Source: Euzebya pacifica (GTDB lineage: Bacteria > Actinomycetota > Nitriliruptoria > Euzebyales > Euzebyaceae). Taken from it: a DNA stretch of 64,000 bases. The DNA is taken from contig NZ_CP031165.1 in the NCBI RefSeq assembly GCF_003344865.1, positions 496,001 through 560,000 on the forward strand, read 5' to 3'. Numbering within the stretch: the stretch's first letter is position 1; every line of letters starts with the position of its first letter. Positions 15,733-23,638 of this stretch are shown here, in pieces. The notes beneath the pieces were generated by a model, which worked only from the letters and a program-made list of their open reading frames with translations, was not told the DNA's origin and did not search any database. The position numbers were made by a program, and so were the translations under genes.

Positions 15733-16511
15733 TCACCTTGCTGTCCCCCGCCAAGTCCCTCGACTACGAGACGAAGCTGCCGACCCGCAAGCACTCCGAG
15801 CCCCGGATGCTGGAGCGGTCGCAGGAGCTGATCGACGTCATGCGCCGCAAGTCGCCCGACGACGTCGCCCGCTTGATGAGCATCTCCGACGACCTGGCCG
15901 CCCTCAACGTCCAGCGGTACCAGGACTTCACGGTGCCGTTCACGCGTGACAACGCCCGCCCGGCGGTCCTGGCGTTCACCGGTGACGTCTACATGGGCAT
16001 GGACCCGCGCGGGCGGTTCGGCGAGCGGGACTACACCGAGGCGCAGAAGACGGTGCGGATCCTGTCGGGCCTCTACGGCGTGCTGCGGCCGCTGGACCTG
16101 ATGCAGGCCTACCGGCTGGAGATGGGCACCAAGCTGTCCACCGACCGCGGCGACACCCTCTACGACTTCTGGGGCGGCGAGATCACCGACGTGCTGAACG
16201 CCGACCTGGCCGAGTCGCCGGGACCCGACGCCGTGATCAACCTGGCGTCCAACGAGTACTTCGGCGCCGTCGACACCGACCGCTTGGAGGGGAAGCTGAT
16301 CAGCCCCCGCTTCCTCGACGAGGGCAAGGACGGCAGCTACCGGATCGTGTCGTTCTTCGCCAAGCGGGCGAGGGGCGAGATGGCCGCGTGGCTGGTCACC
16401 AACCGCGTCCGGTCGATGAAGGCGATCCAGGACTTCGACGTGGCGGGCTACCGCTACGACCCCGATCGCTCCACCAGCGACGAGCCCACCTTCACCCGCC
16501 CGGCCAGCTGA
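15729..16511 (+). CDS. yaaA: Peroxide stress protein YaaA
   Basis: A 260-residue protein starting MITLLSPAKSLDY, the family signature. It retains the internal conserved blocks YRLEMGTKL, YDFWGGEIT and NLASNEYF, and C-terminal RIVSFFAKRARGEMA. In E. coli YaaA lowers intracellular free iron and limits Fenton damage during H2O2 stress; it is cytoplasmic and DNA-binding. Length is normal. The ATG overlaps the LysR stop by four bases, and a TAGATT hexamer 10 nt upstream could also give a separate short-leader transcript. The stop codon lies within the first unit of an 18-bp tandem repeat. Confidence 0.93.
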   Translation: MITLLSPAKSLDYETKLPTRKHSEPRMLERSQELIDVMRRKSPDDVARLMSISDDLAALNVQRYQDFTVPFTRDNARPAVLAFTGDVYMGMDPRGRFGERDYTEAQKTVRILSGLYGVLRPLDLMQAYRLEMGTKLSTDRGDTLYDFWGGEITDVLNADLAESPGPDAVINLASNEYFGAVDTDRLEGKLISPRFLDEGKDGSYRIVSFFAKRARGEMAAWLVTNRVRSMKAIQDFDVAGYRYDPDRSTSDEPTFTRPAS

Positions 16512-16547
16512 CCCCGCCCGGCCAGCTGACCCCGCCCGGCCAGCTGA
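16495..16547 (+). repeat. 18-bp tandem repeat, three copies, spanning the yaaA stop codon
   Basis: The unit CCCGCCCGGCCAGCTGAC repeats at a strict 18-bp period. The first unit encodes the last residues of YaaA and its TGA, and the others are its 3' tail. The unit contains a near-palindrome (GGCCAGCTG) but no obvious terminator. Confidence 0.85.
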
Positions 16548-16579
16548 CCCCGGCGTGGTCCGGGCTGGCCAACCCGGAC

Positions 16580-16622
16580 GCGTGTCGGATTCCGGGCCGC
16601 CCGTCGTGATCACCCGACACGC
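16580..16622. repeat. Dispersed palindromic element, copy B
   Basis: Arms GCGTGTCGG and CCGACACGC enclose a loop with GGCCGCCCGTCGTGATCAC, the reverse complement of the loop of copies A and D. It lies 12 nt past the stop codon of the minus-strand membrane gene and could end its transcript. Confidence 0.8.
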
Positions 16623-16634
16623 GCTGGGGTGGGG

Positions 16635-17030
16635 TCAGGCGGTCGACGCGGCGCGGACCTGCATGGCGACGAACCCGGCGACCGCGGCGGCCTGCGCCAG
16701 CACGAACGCCACGCCGAGGCCGGTCAGGTCCCACGCGCCGAGGACGACCGCCCCGACGCTGGCGAGCACCCAACCGGTGTTGCCGATGGCGAACCAGCGG
16801 ACCCAGCCGGCCGTCCGGGGCAGCATCCGGGCAACGACGAGCAGCTCGGCGGCGTAGGCCAACATGAAGACGCCGAGTCCGAGCAGCCAGCCGGATGGGA
16901 TGCCCAGCGGCTCGGCCAGGGCGCCGTTGCCGGCCGCCAGCAACAGGCCGGTGGCACCCGACCCGGCGGCGTCGACGAGCAGGGCGCGGGACAGTGCGGA
17001 CAGGCGGGTGGGGGAGGCGATGGCGGTCAT
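16635..17030 (-). CDS. Four-helix integral membrane protein, unknown function
   Basis: 131 residues. After a short cytoplasmic N-terminus (MTAIASPTRLSALSRA) there are four hydrophobic segments: LLVDAAGSGATGLLLAAG, GWLLGLGVFMLAYAAELLVV, WFAIGNTGWVLASVGAVVLG and LGVAFVLAQAAAVAGFVAM. This is the pattern of small actinobacterial integral membrane proteins with no assigned function. ATG 17030 is chosen over the ATG 13 codons upstream because GGAAGG precedes it at 8 nt and the hydrophobic core starts soon after. It is divergent from the MmyB-type regulator across the ATTACC/GGTAAT operator and is therefore its likely target. Confidence 0.75.
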   Translation of the reverse strand: MTAIASPTRLSALSRALLVDAAGSGATGLLLAAGNGALAEPLGIPSGWLLGLGVFMLAYAAELLVVARMLPRTAGWVRWFAIGNTGWVLASVGAVVLGAWDLTGLGVAFVLAQAAAVAGFVAMQVRAASTA

Positions 17031-17099
17031 GGAGGATCCCTTCCGACGGGTCGTGGACGATGACGTCACCGACGATGGGTGCGGCCGGTCATGGTGTCG

Positions 17100-17116
17100 A
17101 TTACCTCTCGGGTAAT
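17100..17116. promoter_or_regulatory. Candidate operator of the MmyB-type regulator
   Basis: ATTACC-tctcg-GGTAAT, perfect 6-bp arms with a 5-nt spacer, in the 121-bp divergent region between the membrane gene and the XRE/MmyB regulator gene. Confidence 0.6.
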
Positions 17117-17139
17117 GGCCCGCCGGCGGGGGACGGGCC

Positions 17140-17145
17140 TACGGT
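17140..17145 (+). promoter_or_regulatory. Predicted -10 of the MmyB-type regulator gene (leaderless)
   Basis: TACGGT ends 6 nt before ATG 17152, leaving no room for a ribosome site. This is a typical leaderless arrangement, 24 bp downstream of the operator-like palindrome. Confidence 0.55.
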
Positions 17146-17151
17146 TCGGCC

Positions 17152-17982
17152 ATGACCGACCCGACCACCGGCACCCTGTCTGCGAGCCCACCCGCCGTCG
17201 GGGCGCTCCTGCGCCAGTGGCGGAGCCATCGGCGACGCAGCCAGATGGACCTCGCGCTGGACGCCGGCGTGTCCACGCGTCACCTCAGCTTCATCGAGAC
17301 GGGACGGGCCAGCCCCTCCCCGGAGGTCGTGCTGGCCCTCGCCGACGGGCTCGACGTGCCGCTTCGCGAACGCAACACCCTGCTGCTCGCGGCCGGGTAC
17401 GCACCGCGCTACGACGAGACCCCGCTGGACGCCCCCGCCATGGCAAGGGCGAAGGCGGCGGTGCAGCGGGTCCTCGACGCCCACGACCCCTACCCGGGCG
17501 TGGTGCTGGACCGGCGCTGGGACGTCGTGGCCGCCAACGCCGGCGCGCTGGCGCTGATCGAGGGGGTGGCACCGGAGCTGGCCAGCCCCACCCTCAACGT
17601 GTTCCGCGTCAGCCTGCACCCCGACGGCCTGGCCGCGCGCACCCGCAACTTCGAGGAGTGGGGCAGCTACCTGCTCTGGCAGCTCGAGCACCAGCTGGCG
17701 CTCTCCGGCGACGCGGGACTGGCTGCACTGCTGGAGGAGGTGCGGGGGTATCCCAACGTCGCGGCGCTCCCCACGTGCATGCCCGACGAGGACCCGATGC
17801 TGGTCCTGACCGTCGACCTGGTGGACCCCGACCTGTCGTTGTTCACGACCCTGACCACGTTCGGCACCCCGCGCGACATCACCCTCGACGAGCTGATGAT
17901 CGAGCTGTTCTACCCAGCCGACGACGCGACCGCCCAGCACCTCGGCCGGGCGGCCACGACACACGGAGTCGACCGGAACTAG
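17152..17982 (+). CDS. XRE-family regulator with MmyB-like ligand-binding domain
   Basis: 276 residues. The N-terminal helix-turn-helix at ~15-75 (LRQWRSHRRRSQMDLALDAG, STRHLSFIETGRASPS) is of the XRE type. Residues ~95-270 match the MmyB-like PAS-related ligand-binding domain (VVLDRRWDVVAANAGALALI, NVFRVSLHPDG, LEEVRGYPNV, PRDITLDELMIELFYPAD). Streptomyces relatives commonly bind fatty-acid-like ligands and regulate a divergent oxidoreductase or membrane gene. Here the divergent neighbour is a four-helix membrane protein. The 17-bp inverted repeat at 17100 is its probable operator. The start is well fixed by the leaderless -10. Confidence 0.9.
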   Translation: MTDPTTGTLSASPPAVGALLRQWRSHRRRSQMDLALDAGVSTRHLSFIETGRASPSPEVVLALADGLDVPLRERNTLLLAAGYAPRYDETPLDAPAMARAKAAVQRVLDAHDPYPGVVLDRRWDVVAANAGALALIEGVAPELASPTLNVFRVSLHPDGLAARTRNFEEWGSYLLWQLEHQLALSGDAGLAALLEEVRGYPNVAALPTCMPDEDPMLVLTVDLVDPDLSLFTTLTTFGTPRDITLDELMIELFYPADDATAQHLGRAATTHGVDRN

Positions 17983-17992
17983 GCTTCGCCGC

Positions 17993-19464
17993 ATGGCCGC
18001 TGAACACGAGGGCAAGCTCGACCTCCACCCCACCGTGGCGCTCGGGGACCCGCTGTCGGGGATCGAGGGCGCCGACGTCGAACACGTCGATCCGTTGCGG
18101 CTGGAGGCGACCTACTTCGACACCGCCGACCTGCGCCTGATCCGGGCCGGGGCGACGGTGCGGTACCGCCCGGAGGCCGACAGCGAGCCGTGGCAGGTCA
18201 AGCACCCCGTGGATGACGCAGACACCGACGGCATCGTGCGCGACGAGCGTGCGTACGCGGGTAGCGACGAGGGTCCCCCAGCGGCGGTCGCCAGCGCCGT
18301 GGCCGCCCTCACCCGCGGGGCGCCGCTGGTCCCGGTGGCCACGCTGGTCACCGAACGAGGACGCCTCCGCGTGCACACCGGCGGCGAGATGGCCGTGGAG
18401 GTCACCGACGACAACGTCGAGGCACACGTCGACGGCCGCCTCGTCGCCCGGTTCCGCGAGCTGGAGGTCGAGGGCGACCACGACCGGATCCGACGAGAAG
18501 TGGTCGACCGGTTGGTCGCGGCCGGCGCGGTCGAGACCGGCAACCGACCGAAGCTCGTCCGTGCCCTCGGGCCGGCGGCCGAGTCCCCGCCGGACCTCGT
18601 CGTACCCGAACCCACGCGGCCGAACCCGACGCAGCCCGTCGTCGACGTGGTGTCGCGCGCCATGCTGGTCGACCTCGACCGGATGGTCCGCTTCGACCCG
18701 GGTACCCGGGTGGGAGAGGACATCGAGGCCCTGCACCAGATGCGCGTGGCGACCCGTCGGCTGCGGACGACCCTGCGGACCCATCGGGCGGTCCTGGACC
18801 GTGACTGGGCCGACACGCTGCGCGAGGACCTGCGTCCCCTGGCCGCGGCGCTGGGTGAGGTGCGGGACCTCGACGTGCTGATCGGACGGGTCGAGGCCGA
18901 CCTGGCGAAGCTCGACCCCGCTGATGCCGAGGCCGCGCCCGGCCTGCGTGCCCTGCTCGACCAGCGTCGGGGCGAGGCGCGCGAGGCCCTGCTCGCGCTG
19001 CTGGACGCCCCCGGGTACGGCGGGTTGCTGGACCGGCTGCTGACCGCGGCGACCGCACCCCATGTGCTCGAGCCCGATGCGCCCGCCGGACCGACCCTCA
19101 CCCCCCTGGTCAGGCAGGCCTGGAAGCGGGTTCGCGCGGCGGTCCGGGCCGACGACGACGAGCTGCACGACGTCCGGCTGCACATCAAGCGCCTGCGCTA
19201 CGCCGCGGACGCGGTCCGGCCCGCCCTCGGCGCCCCGGCTGCGGACCTGTCGAAGGCGGCCGGCCGTGCCCAGGACGTGCTCGGCACCTGGCAGGACGCC
19301 GTGGTCGCGATCGAGGCGTTCCGGACGATGCGCAGCGAGGTCGACCCCGACGTGGCCTACCTCCTCGGGTGCTCACCGCCCGTGCGGCGCGTCGCCGTGA
19401 CCGGGCGGCACGGCGCTGGCCGGCTGAGTGGCGCCGCCTGCGCCGGTACCGCACCAGGATCTGA
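17993..19464 (+). CDS. CYTH-CHAD domain protein with an apparent 1-base frameshift near the 3' end
   Basis: Residues 1-200 are a CYTH triphosphate tunnel domain, with the start HEGKLDLH where the usual ExExK varies. Residues ~215-490 are a CHAD domain (HQMRVATRRLRTTLR, EVRDLDVL, DVRLHIKRLRYAADAVRP). Such proteins bind polyphosphate. At 19361-19371 the frame leaves the family: CTC CTC GGG TGC TCA. Adding one base (GGG-ATG-CTC) restores LLGMLTARAARRRDRAARR and an arginine-rich tail stopping at 19464, the usual CHAD C-terminus. Without it the frame runs to 19630, overlapping the next minus-strand gene by 142 bp with unrelated composition. This is a real mutation or a sequencing error. TAGGCT ends 7 nt before the ATG (leaderless). 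Confidence 0.8.
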
Positions 19465-19488
19465 GGCTGGGGCCGAGACCCGCCATCC

Positions 19489-19794
19489 TCAGTCGGCAGG
19501 GGTGGTGATCGCCTGCAGGGCGCGGACGTGGGCGTCGAAGGCAACGCGGCCCGCCGGTGTCAGCGACAGCCAGGTCAGCCGTCGTGCGTCGCGTCGATCG
19601 GCGGACGCGGCCTTGTCCGCGGTGACGTAGCCGGCCGTGGACAGGGTCTTGAGGTGCTTGGAGAGGGTGGCGTCGGCGACGTCGAGGGTGTCGCGCAGCA
19701 CGGAGAACTCGAGCTTGTCGACCGGCCGGAGGAGCCCGCAGATCCGCAGCCTGACGGGGGCGTGGATGGTCTCGTCGAACGCGACCTCAGCCAC
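19489..19794 (-). CDS. Winged-helix transcriptional regulator (ArsR/MarR-like, HTH_27 type)
   Basis: 101 residues, essentially one winged helix-turn-helix. It begins with ETIHAPVRLRICGLLR, followed by LEFSVLRDTLDVADATLSKHLKTLSTAGYVT (recognition helix ADATLSKHLKTL) and a wing with RRDARRLTWLSLTPAG. There is no cysteine metal site, so it is not a metal-sensing ArsR. Proteins of this kind are commonly paired with a membrane protein and repress the shared operon. Its ATG overlaps the end of the membrane-protein gene by 8 bases. The CGGAAAC/GTTTCCG inverted repeat at the head of the operon is the likely target. Confidence 0.82.
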   Translation of the reverse strand: MAEVAFDETIHAPVRLRICGLLRPVDKLEFSVLRDTLDVADATLSKHLKTLSTAGYVTADKAASADRRDARRLTWLSLTPAGRVAFDAHVRALQAITTPAD

Positions 19795-20269
19795 GGCGGA
19801 GGGTGGAGAAGGCCGACCGGTAGGCGATCCCTGCCAGCCACGTGGTGGCGGCGAAGCCCGCGAGGCTGGTGAACGCGACCGCCCACTGCAGCCCCGAGGC
19901 GACCAGGCCGAGCGACACGCTGAACAGCACCGTGCAGGTGGCGACGATGCCGGCGACGGCCCAGTTGGCGGTCGTGCCCATCTTCCGGAAGCGGATGCCG
20001 GTCTCCCGCTGGATCAGGTGGAGGACGACGAAGACCGCGCCGAGGGCCAGCCAGATCGAGGTCGGGGGCTCGTAGTCGGCACCCGGGTTGGTGAAGGCCG
20101 CGGCGCCGACCCACCAGGCGCCGACGCCACCGAGGGCGGCGAGGAGCGACCACGGGACCCGCGACCCCGTGGCCAGTCGTTCACGGTCGGCGTCCAGCGC
20201 GGCCAGCGCCTCGGCGGCCTCGCCGCGGGACGGACGGTCATGGTCAGGACGGTGGAAGTCATTTTCCAT
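19787..20269 (-). CDS. Membrane protein, four predicted helices, partner of the winged-helix regulator
   Basis: 160 residues from ATG 20269. The first ~45 residues are polar and acidic. Four hydrophobic stretches follow: VPWSLLAALGGVGAWWVGAAAF, IWLALGAVFVVLHLI, NWAVAGIVATCTVLFSVSLG and GLQWAVAFTSLAGFAATTWLAG. The domain is similar in layout to small actinobacterial membrane proteins encoded next to HTH_27 regulators; no activity is assigned. The start is chosen because a TATACA hexamer lies 11 nt upstream within the operator-like repeat, making the longer in-frame ATG at 20305 unlikely. First gene of a two-gene operon. Confidence 0.72.
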   Translation of the reverse strand: MENDFHRPDHDRPSRGEAAEALAALDADRERLATGSRVPWSLLAALGGVGAWWVGAAAFTNPGADYEPPTSIWLALGAVFVVLHLIQRETGIRFRKMGTTANWAVAGIVATCTVLFSVSLGLVASGLQWAVAFTSLAGFAATTWLAGIAYRSAFSTLRRG

Positions 20270-20271
20270 GT

Positions 20272-20296
20272 CGGAAACTGTATAAGTGGGTTTCCG
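20272..20296. promoter_or_regulatory. Inverted repeat over the promoter of the membrane protein-regulator operon
   Basis: CGGAAAC and GTTTCCG (7-bp perfect arms, 11-nt spacer) surround the minus-strand TATACA -10 candidate, immediately before ATG 20269. This fits an autorepression operator. Confidence 0.55.
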
Positions 20297-20450
20297 GTTC
20301 GGCAACTGATTGGGGTCCGCCCGATGGACCAGCCCGGTTGGGCTACTCGAAAAATGGTCCGAAAAGTGAAGCGGGAGACGACGGGTGAGGCGTAGATTCT
20401 CGGTCGGTCAACGCTCCATCGGGGGGGCGTCCGTCTTGAATGGGGTCATC

Positions 20451-22835
20451 GTGCTGCGCCGATTCGCGTCGTTCCTGCCAGTCCTGCTCGTGATCGGCCT
20501 GCTCGCGCCGCCGGCCCGGGCGGCCTATCCCGGCGCCAACGGGATCATCGCGTTCGAACGAGGCGGTGACATCTGGGTCGTCGAGGCCGACGGCAGCAAC
20601 CCTCGCAACGTCACCAACACCCCGACCAACGTCGAGCAGCATCCCGTCGTCTCGCCCGACGGCACCCGTATCGCCTACACGCGTACCGAGATCTACGACG
20701 AGATCTGGACCACCACCATCGACGGCACCCAGGTGACGGAGGTGTCCAACCCCATCGGCCACGACGTCCTCGGCAGCGCCGAGCAGCCGACGTGGTCGCC
20801 CGACGGCACCGAGATCGCCTTCCAGGGCTTCCACGACGGGGAGGGACAGTTCGTCCTCTGGGTCGCCGACGCCAACGGCGGCGGGGGGTTCCCGTTGACG
20901 ACGGGGTACCGGACCGAGCAGGCGGACTGGGGCGTCAACAACGAGATCGTGGTCCGCGTGGCCGGCGACTTCTACGCCGTGGATGCCAACACGGGTGCCG
21001 AGCGGATCCTGATTCGCTACGAGGACGCCCCCGACGGTCCCGAGTCGATCGACGACCCGGAGTGGTCCCCCGACGGCACGCGCATCGTCTTCACCTGCGA
21101 CACCGGACTGTGCTCGGCGTCAGCAACCGGAACGGACTGGCAGCGGCTGACCGACGTCGGCGTCAACACCCACCCGCAGTACTCCCCCGACGGCCGCTGG
21201 ATCATCTACGCGGGGACCGGCCCGGGGACCAGCAGCGGCGACTACGACATCTGGCGGGTTCCCGTCGATGGTGTGGCCGCCGGCCAGCCCGAGCGGGTGA
21301 CCTCCGGCCCGGCCACTGACCGCTTCCCCGACTGGGGCCCGGCCGGTGGGGGTGCCACTCCGCCACCCGCGCCGACCCCGCCCGGTCCGACCCCGCCCGG
21401 TCCGGTCGAGCCGCCGGTCGTGGCCTTCGACGACGACCCGGCGACGACCGCCGTGATCGAGCGCGGTGAACCCGTCGGCGCGGCCATCGAGATCGCCCGT
21501 GCCCGGTTCGCCGACGCCGGCGGGTTCGCGCAGTCCGGTCCCCGGGCCCAGTGGGTGGTCCTGTCCCGCGACGACACCTTCCCCGACTCCTTGGCGGGCG
21601 CGGCCCTGACCGCCGGTGGGCCGATGCTGTTCACCAACAGCCAGGCGTTGACCGCGTCCACGCACGCCGAGATCCAGCGGGTCCTCGGCGGACAGGGCGC
21701 CGTGTTCCTCCTGGGCGGTACCGGGGCGATCAGCGTCGCCATCGAGTCCCAGCTCCGCACCGAGGGCTACGACGTGCAGCGGCTGGCCGGACCGTCCAGG
21801 GTCGAGACCGCGCTCGCCGTGGCCACCGAGGTGCGTGCACGGTTCGCCGACAACGGCACCGTGCTGATCGCCCGCGCGTCGGGCCCGGCGGACAACCCCA
21901 CCGCCGGATGGGCCGACAGCGTCAGCGGCGGCGCGATCGCGGCCTACGGCGGTGTGCCGATCGTGATCACGCCCACCGACGCGATCCACCCGGCCGTCGC
22001 GGCGTGGCTGCAGTCCGACGCGCCCACACGCTCGGTGCTGCTCGGCGGCATCGCGGCGCTGTCGGCCGCGATCGAGCAGGGTGTCCCCGGGCCGATCCGC
22101 GTGGCCGGCGACGACCGAACGGCGACCGCTGCGGCCATCGCCGAGCAGCTGTGGCCAGACGAGGAGGGACGCGAGTTCGTGGTCGTCAACGGGTTCCGCC
22201 CCGACGGCTGGGCGTTCGGCCTGGCCGCCGCGGGCATCGCGTCGGACGCCGAGGCCCCCGTGGTCATCGTCGGCGACCAGGTCTCGCCCGCCACGGCCGC
22301 CATGGTGTCGGCCTGCGGGTCACCCGCCGTCGACCTGCTGCTGGTCGGCGACAGCTCCATCATCGGCCGCGGCGTCGCCGACGAGCTCGACCGGCTCGAC
22401 GGTGGCGGTTGCGGCGGCGGTACCGGTGGGGGATCCGAAGGGGAAACGCCGCCGCCGGGCAACGGCGGTGGTGGGGGCGCCGGGCAGGTCGGGCGCTGGG
22501 CTGCCGAACCCTTCTCCCTCGTCGCCGAGCTGGAGTTCGACTACGACGGCTCCTCGATCCGCGACGTCGACGGCACGCTCCTGTGGTACTGCGACGGATC
22601 GTCCTCCTCGACCTACATCACCTTCTATCCGGAGGGGCAGCCGATCCAGGTGACCGGCGGATCCTGGTCGGTCGACAACGAGTACGACGACGGGCAGGGC
22701 AACACCTACCGGGAGGTCTGGACCGGGACGTTCACCAGCGCCACCACGGTCGAGGGCACGATCTCCTACTCCGTGGCCGGCAACGGCTCGTACTGCCAGA
22801 CGGGCACCGTGGAGTGGTCGGGGGCGCCTGCCTGA
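20451..22835 (+). CDS. Secreted TolB-like beta-propeller protein with CWB2 repeats and a C-terminal beta domain
   Basis: 794 residues from GTG 20451, giving a clean signal peptide (VLRRFASFLPVLLVIGLLAPPARA, cleavage before AYPG). An alternative GTG at 20385 only adds a non-signal extension. Residues ~25-310 contain five to six PD40/WD40-like propeller repeats (VVSPDGTRIAYTR, TWSPDGTEIAFQG, EWSPDGTRIVFTC, QYSPDGRWIIYAG). A proline-rich linker leads to three CWB2 repeats at ~325-655 (RDDTFPDSL, LLGGTGAIS, LLGGIAALS). A Gly-rich spacer and ~115-residue C-terminal domain with two Cys (WYCDGSSSST, SYCQTGTVEW) follow; I do not recognise that domain. CWB2 is internal here, unlike in most of the other CWB2 proteins of the window. 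Confidence 0.85.
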   Translation: MLRRFASFLPVLLVIGLLAPPARAAYPGANGIIAFERGGDIWVVEADGSNPRNVTNTPTNVEQHPVVSPDGTRIAYTRTEIYDEIWTTTIDGTQVTEVSNPIGHDVLGSAEQPTWSPDGTEIAFQGFHDGEGQFVLWVADANGGGGFPLTTGYRTEQADWGVNNEIVVRVAGDFYAVDANTGAERILIRYEDAPDGPESIDDPEWSPDGTRIVFTCDTGLCSASATGTDWQRLTDVGVNTHPQYSPDGRWIIYAGTGPGTSSGDYDIWRVPVDGVAAGQPERVTSGPATDRFPDWGPAGGGATPPPAPTPPGPTPPGPVEPPVVAFDDDPATTAVIERGEPVGAAIEIARARFADAGGFAQSGPRAQWVVLSRDDTFPDSLAGAALTAGGPMLFTNSQALTASTHAEIQRVLGGQGAVFLLGGTGAISVAIESQLRTEGYDVQRLAGPSRVETALAVATEVRARFADNGTVLIARASGPADNPTAGWADSVSGGAIAAYGGVPIVITPTDAIHPAVAAWLQSDAPTRSVLLGGIAALSAAIEQGVPGPIRVAGDDRTATAAAIAEQLWPDEEGREFVVVNGFRPDGWAFGLAAAGIASDAEAPVVIVGDQVSPATAAMVSACGSPAVDLLLVGDSSIIGRGVADELDRLDGGGCGGGTGGGSEGETPPPGNGGGGGAGQVGRWAAEPFSLVAELEFDYDGSSIRDVDGTLLWYCDGSSSSTYITFYPEGQPIQVTGGSWSVDNEYDDGQGNTYREVWTGTFTSATTVEGTISYSVAGNGSYCQTGTVEWSGAPA

Positions 22836-22840
22836 TCGCG

Positions 22841-23638
22841 TCAGTGCTGGTGGTCGTGGTCGCCGTAGCGGTGGACGTGGCCGTGGTGGCCGTGCACGTC
22901 CTCCAGCAGGGTGCCGCCGTCGAGGTCGACCAGCCGCCCGCCGTACCCCTCACGGAGGACGTCGGGAACCAGCACCTCCGCTGGTGTGCCGGCCGCGACG
23001 ACGTGGCCGGCCAGCAGCACCACGTGGTCGGCGCGCTGTGCGTCGGCCAGGTCGTGGGTGGTCAGCAGGATCGTCCGACCGGCGGACTTCTCGACGTTGA
23101 TGGCCTGCAGGATCAGCTGCTGCGACGGCAGGTCGAGGCCGGTCACCGGTTCGTCGAGCAGCAGCACCTCGGCGTCCTGCGCGAGTCCCTGGGCGACCAG
23201 CACGCGCTGGCGCTGTCCACCGGACAGGGTGCTCAGGTGGCGATCGGCCAGGTGGTCGACCTCCATGCGGGTCATGGCACGGTCGACGGCCTCGCGGTCC
23301 TGACGGGTCAGCCACCGCAGGCCCCGGCGGTGGGCGTACCGGGCCATCGTGACGACCTCGCGCACCGTCACCGGCAGCAGCCGGTTGGACTCCGTCTGCT
23401 GCGGCACGTACGCCAGGCGTGGACCCAGCCGGCGGGGTGGCCCACCCAGCACGGTCACCGTGCCTGCGGCCGGCTGCAGCAGCCCCGACACGGCCCCGAG
23501 CAGGGTGGACTTGCCCGACCCGTTGGGGCCGATCAGCGCCGTGACCGCACCCATCGGCAGGTCGAGGTGGACGTCGTCGAGGGCGATCGCGTTCCCGTAG
23601 GTCACGCGAACCCCGGACATGTGGATCGCCGTGCTCAC
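22841..23638 (-). CDS. ABC transporter ATP-binding protein, zinc/manganese type, with His-rich tail
   Basis: 265 residues. Walker A GPNGSGKST near residue 37, a Q-loop YVPQQTES, signature LSGGQRQR near 140 and Walker B VLLLDEPVTGLD place it in the metal-uptake (ZnuC/MntB-like) ABC ATPase group. The tail HGHHGHVHRYGDHDHQH is strongly histidine-rich, suggesting direct Zn/Mn binding. GTG 23638 overlaps the upstream GGDEF-EAL stop by four bases (GTGA); an in-frame ATG lies six codons later. No permease or solute-binding protein is encoded next to it, so its membrane partner must lie elsewhere. It is convergent with the propeller-CWB2 gene, 5 bases away. Confidence 0.85.
   Translation of the reverse strand: MSTAIHMSGVRVTYGNAIALDDVHLDLPMGAVTALIGPNGSGKSTLLGAVSGLLQPAAGTVTVLGGPPRRLGPRLAYVPQQTESNRLLPVTVREVVTMARYAHRRGLRWLTRQDREAVDRAMTRMEVDHLADRHLSTLSGGQRQRVLVAQGLAQDAEVLLLDEPVTGLDLPSQQLILQAINVEKSAGRTILLTTHDLADAQRADHVVLLAGHVVAAGTPAEVLVPDVLREGYGGRLVDLDGGTLLEDVHGHHGHVHRYGDHDHQH

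Noticed and set aside
19465-19630. Genuine C-terminal extension of the CYTH-CHAD protein
   Set aside because: Composition is unlike the rest of the protein, it is antisense to the regulator gene, and the family C-terminus is present in the adjacent frame.
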